Assembly (NCBI GenBank): GCA_034112105.1
Contig: JAWUVZ010000113.1
Location: 1-7,192, forward strand
DNA from: Glaciecola sp034112105
GTDB taxonomy: Bacteria > Pseudomonadota > Gammaproteobacteria > Enterobacterales > Alteromonadaceae
Length of the DNA: 7,192 nucleotides
Direction of reading: 5' to 3'
A program made the position numbers and the translations under genes. The notes below the pieces were generated by a model. That model made no database searches. It saw nothing but the letters and a program-made list of their open reading frames with translations, and had not been told where the DNA came from. Below, piece by piece: positions 7,132 through 7,192 of the stretch; the stretch's first letter is position 1, and each line of letters begins with the position of its first letter.

Positions 7132-7192
7132 CTAATTTTGTAGCGTCTCGAGCCGACCACTATTAATCATATAGTCTTTCCATTGCGCCCTC
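7132..7192 (-). CDS. C-terminal end of an unidentified protein (5' part outside window)
   Basis: On the minus strand a frame enters from the right edge and stops at TAG (7134-7132), 8 bases after the end of the acylase gene. The visible peptide is RAQWKDYMINSGRLETLQN. It looks like a real amphipathic C-terminal helix, and a convergent gene here would explain the absence of any other content, but 19 residues do not allow an identification. Another minus-strand frame (ending EGAMERLYD) stops earlier and is less convincing. Confidence 0.45.
   Translation of the reverse strand, partial: RAQWKDYMINSGRLETLQN

Noticed and set aside
1..7192. A hidden defence, mobile or novel multi-gene system
   Set aside because: All complete genes belong to well-known families, composition looks even, and there are no long repeats, att-like sites or integrase genes.

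Overview
This 7.2 kb window looks like ordinary chromosome from a marine-type gammaproteobacterium, most likely Alteromonadales (Alteromonas/Glaciecola/Pseudoalteromonas-like). That placement is inferred from protein similarity recalled from memory: an Mfd very close to the E. coli protein, a CsiV homologue directly behind mfd, and a NagZ of E. coli length. Base composition leans to AT throughout, and no stretch stands out as foreign. There is no insertion sequence, integrase, CRISPR array, tRNA, rRNA or phage gene.

Layout from left to right. (1) A plus-strand run of three tightly packed genes: the C-terminal half of mfd (transcription-repair coupling factor, cut by the window edge), csiV (periplasmic activator of the peptidoglycan synthase PBP1A) and a PduO-type ATP:cob(I)alamin adenosyltransferase. 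csiV and the adenosyltransferase overlap by 17 bp. mfd and csiV either overlap by 11 bp or are 94 bp apart, depending on which csiV start is used. (2) A 73 bp convergent gap holding a CTAAC tandem repeat and weak inverted repeats. (3) nagZ on the minus strand (cytoplasmic beta-N-acetylglucosaminidase of peptidoglycan recycling). (4) A 124 bp divergent control region with two interrupted palindromes. (5) A plus-strand gene for a 778-residue membrane-anchored or secreted penicillin-acylase-family Ntn hydrolase. (6) Eight bases further on, the C-terminal codons of an unidentified minus-strand gene that runs off the right edge. No gene-free stretch exceeds 124 bp.

How the genes relate: csiV and nagZ both concern the cell wall (synthesis and recycling), and the acylase family includes enzymes acting on beta-lactams and on acyl-homoserine lactones. 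mfd and the adenosyltransferase are housekeeping genes that seem to share a transcript with csiV without an obvious pathway link. I see no convincing undescribed system here. The points most worth a second look are the conflicting start signals of csiV, the paired palindromes between nagZ and the acylase gene, and the unknown substrate of the acylase.
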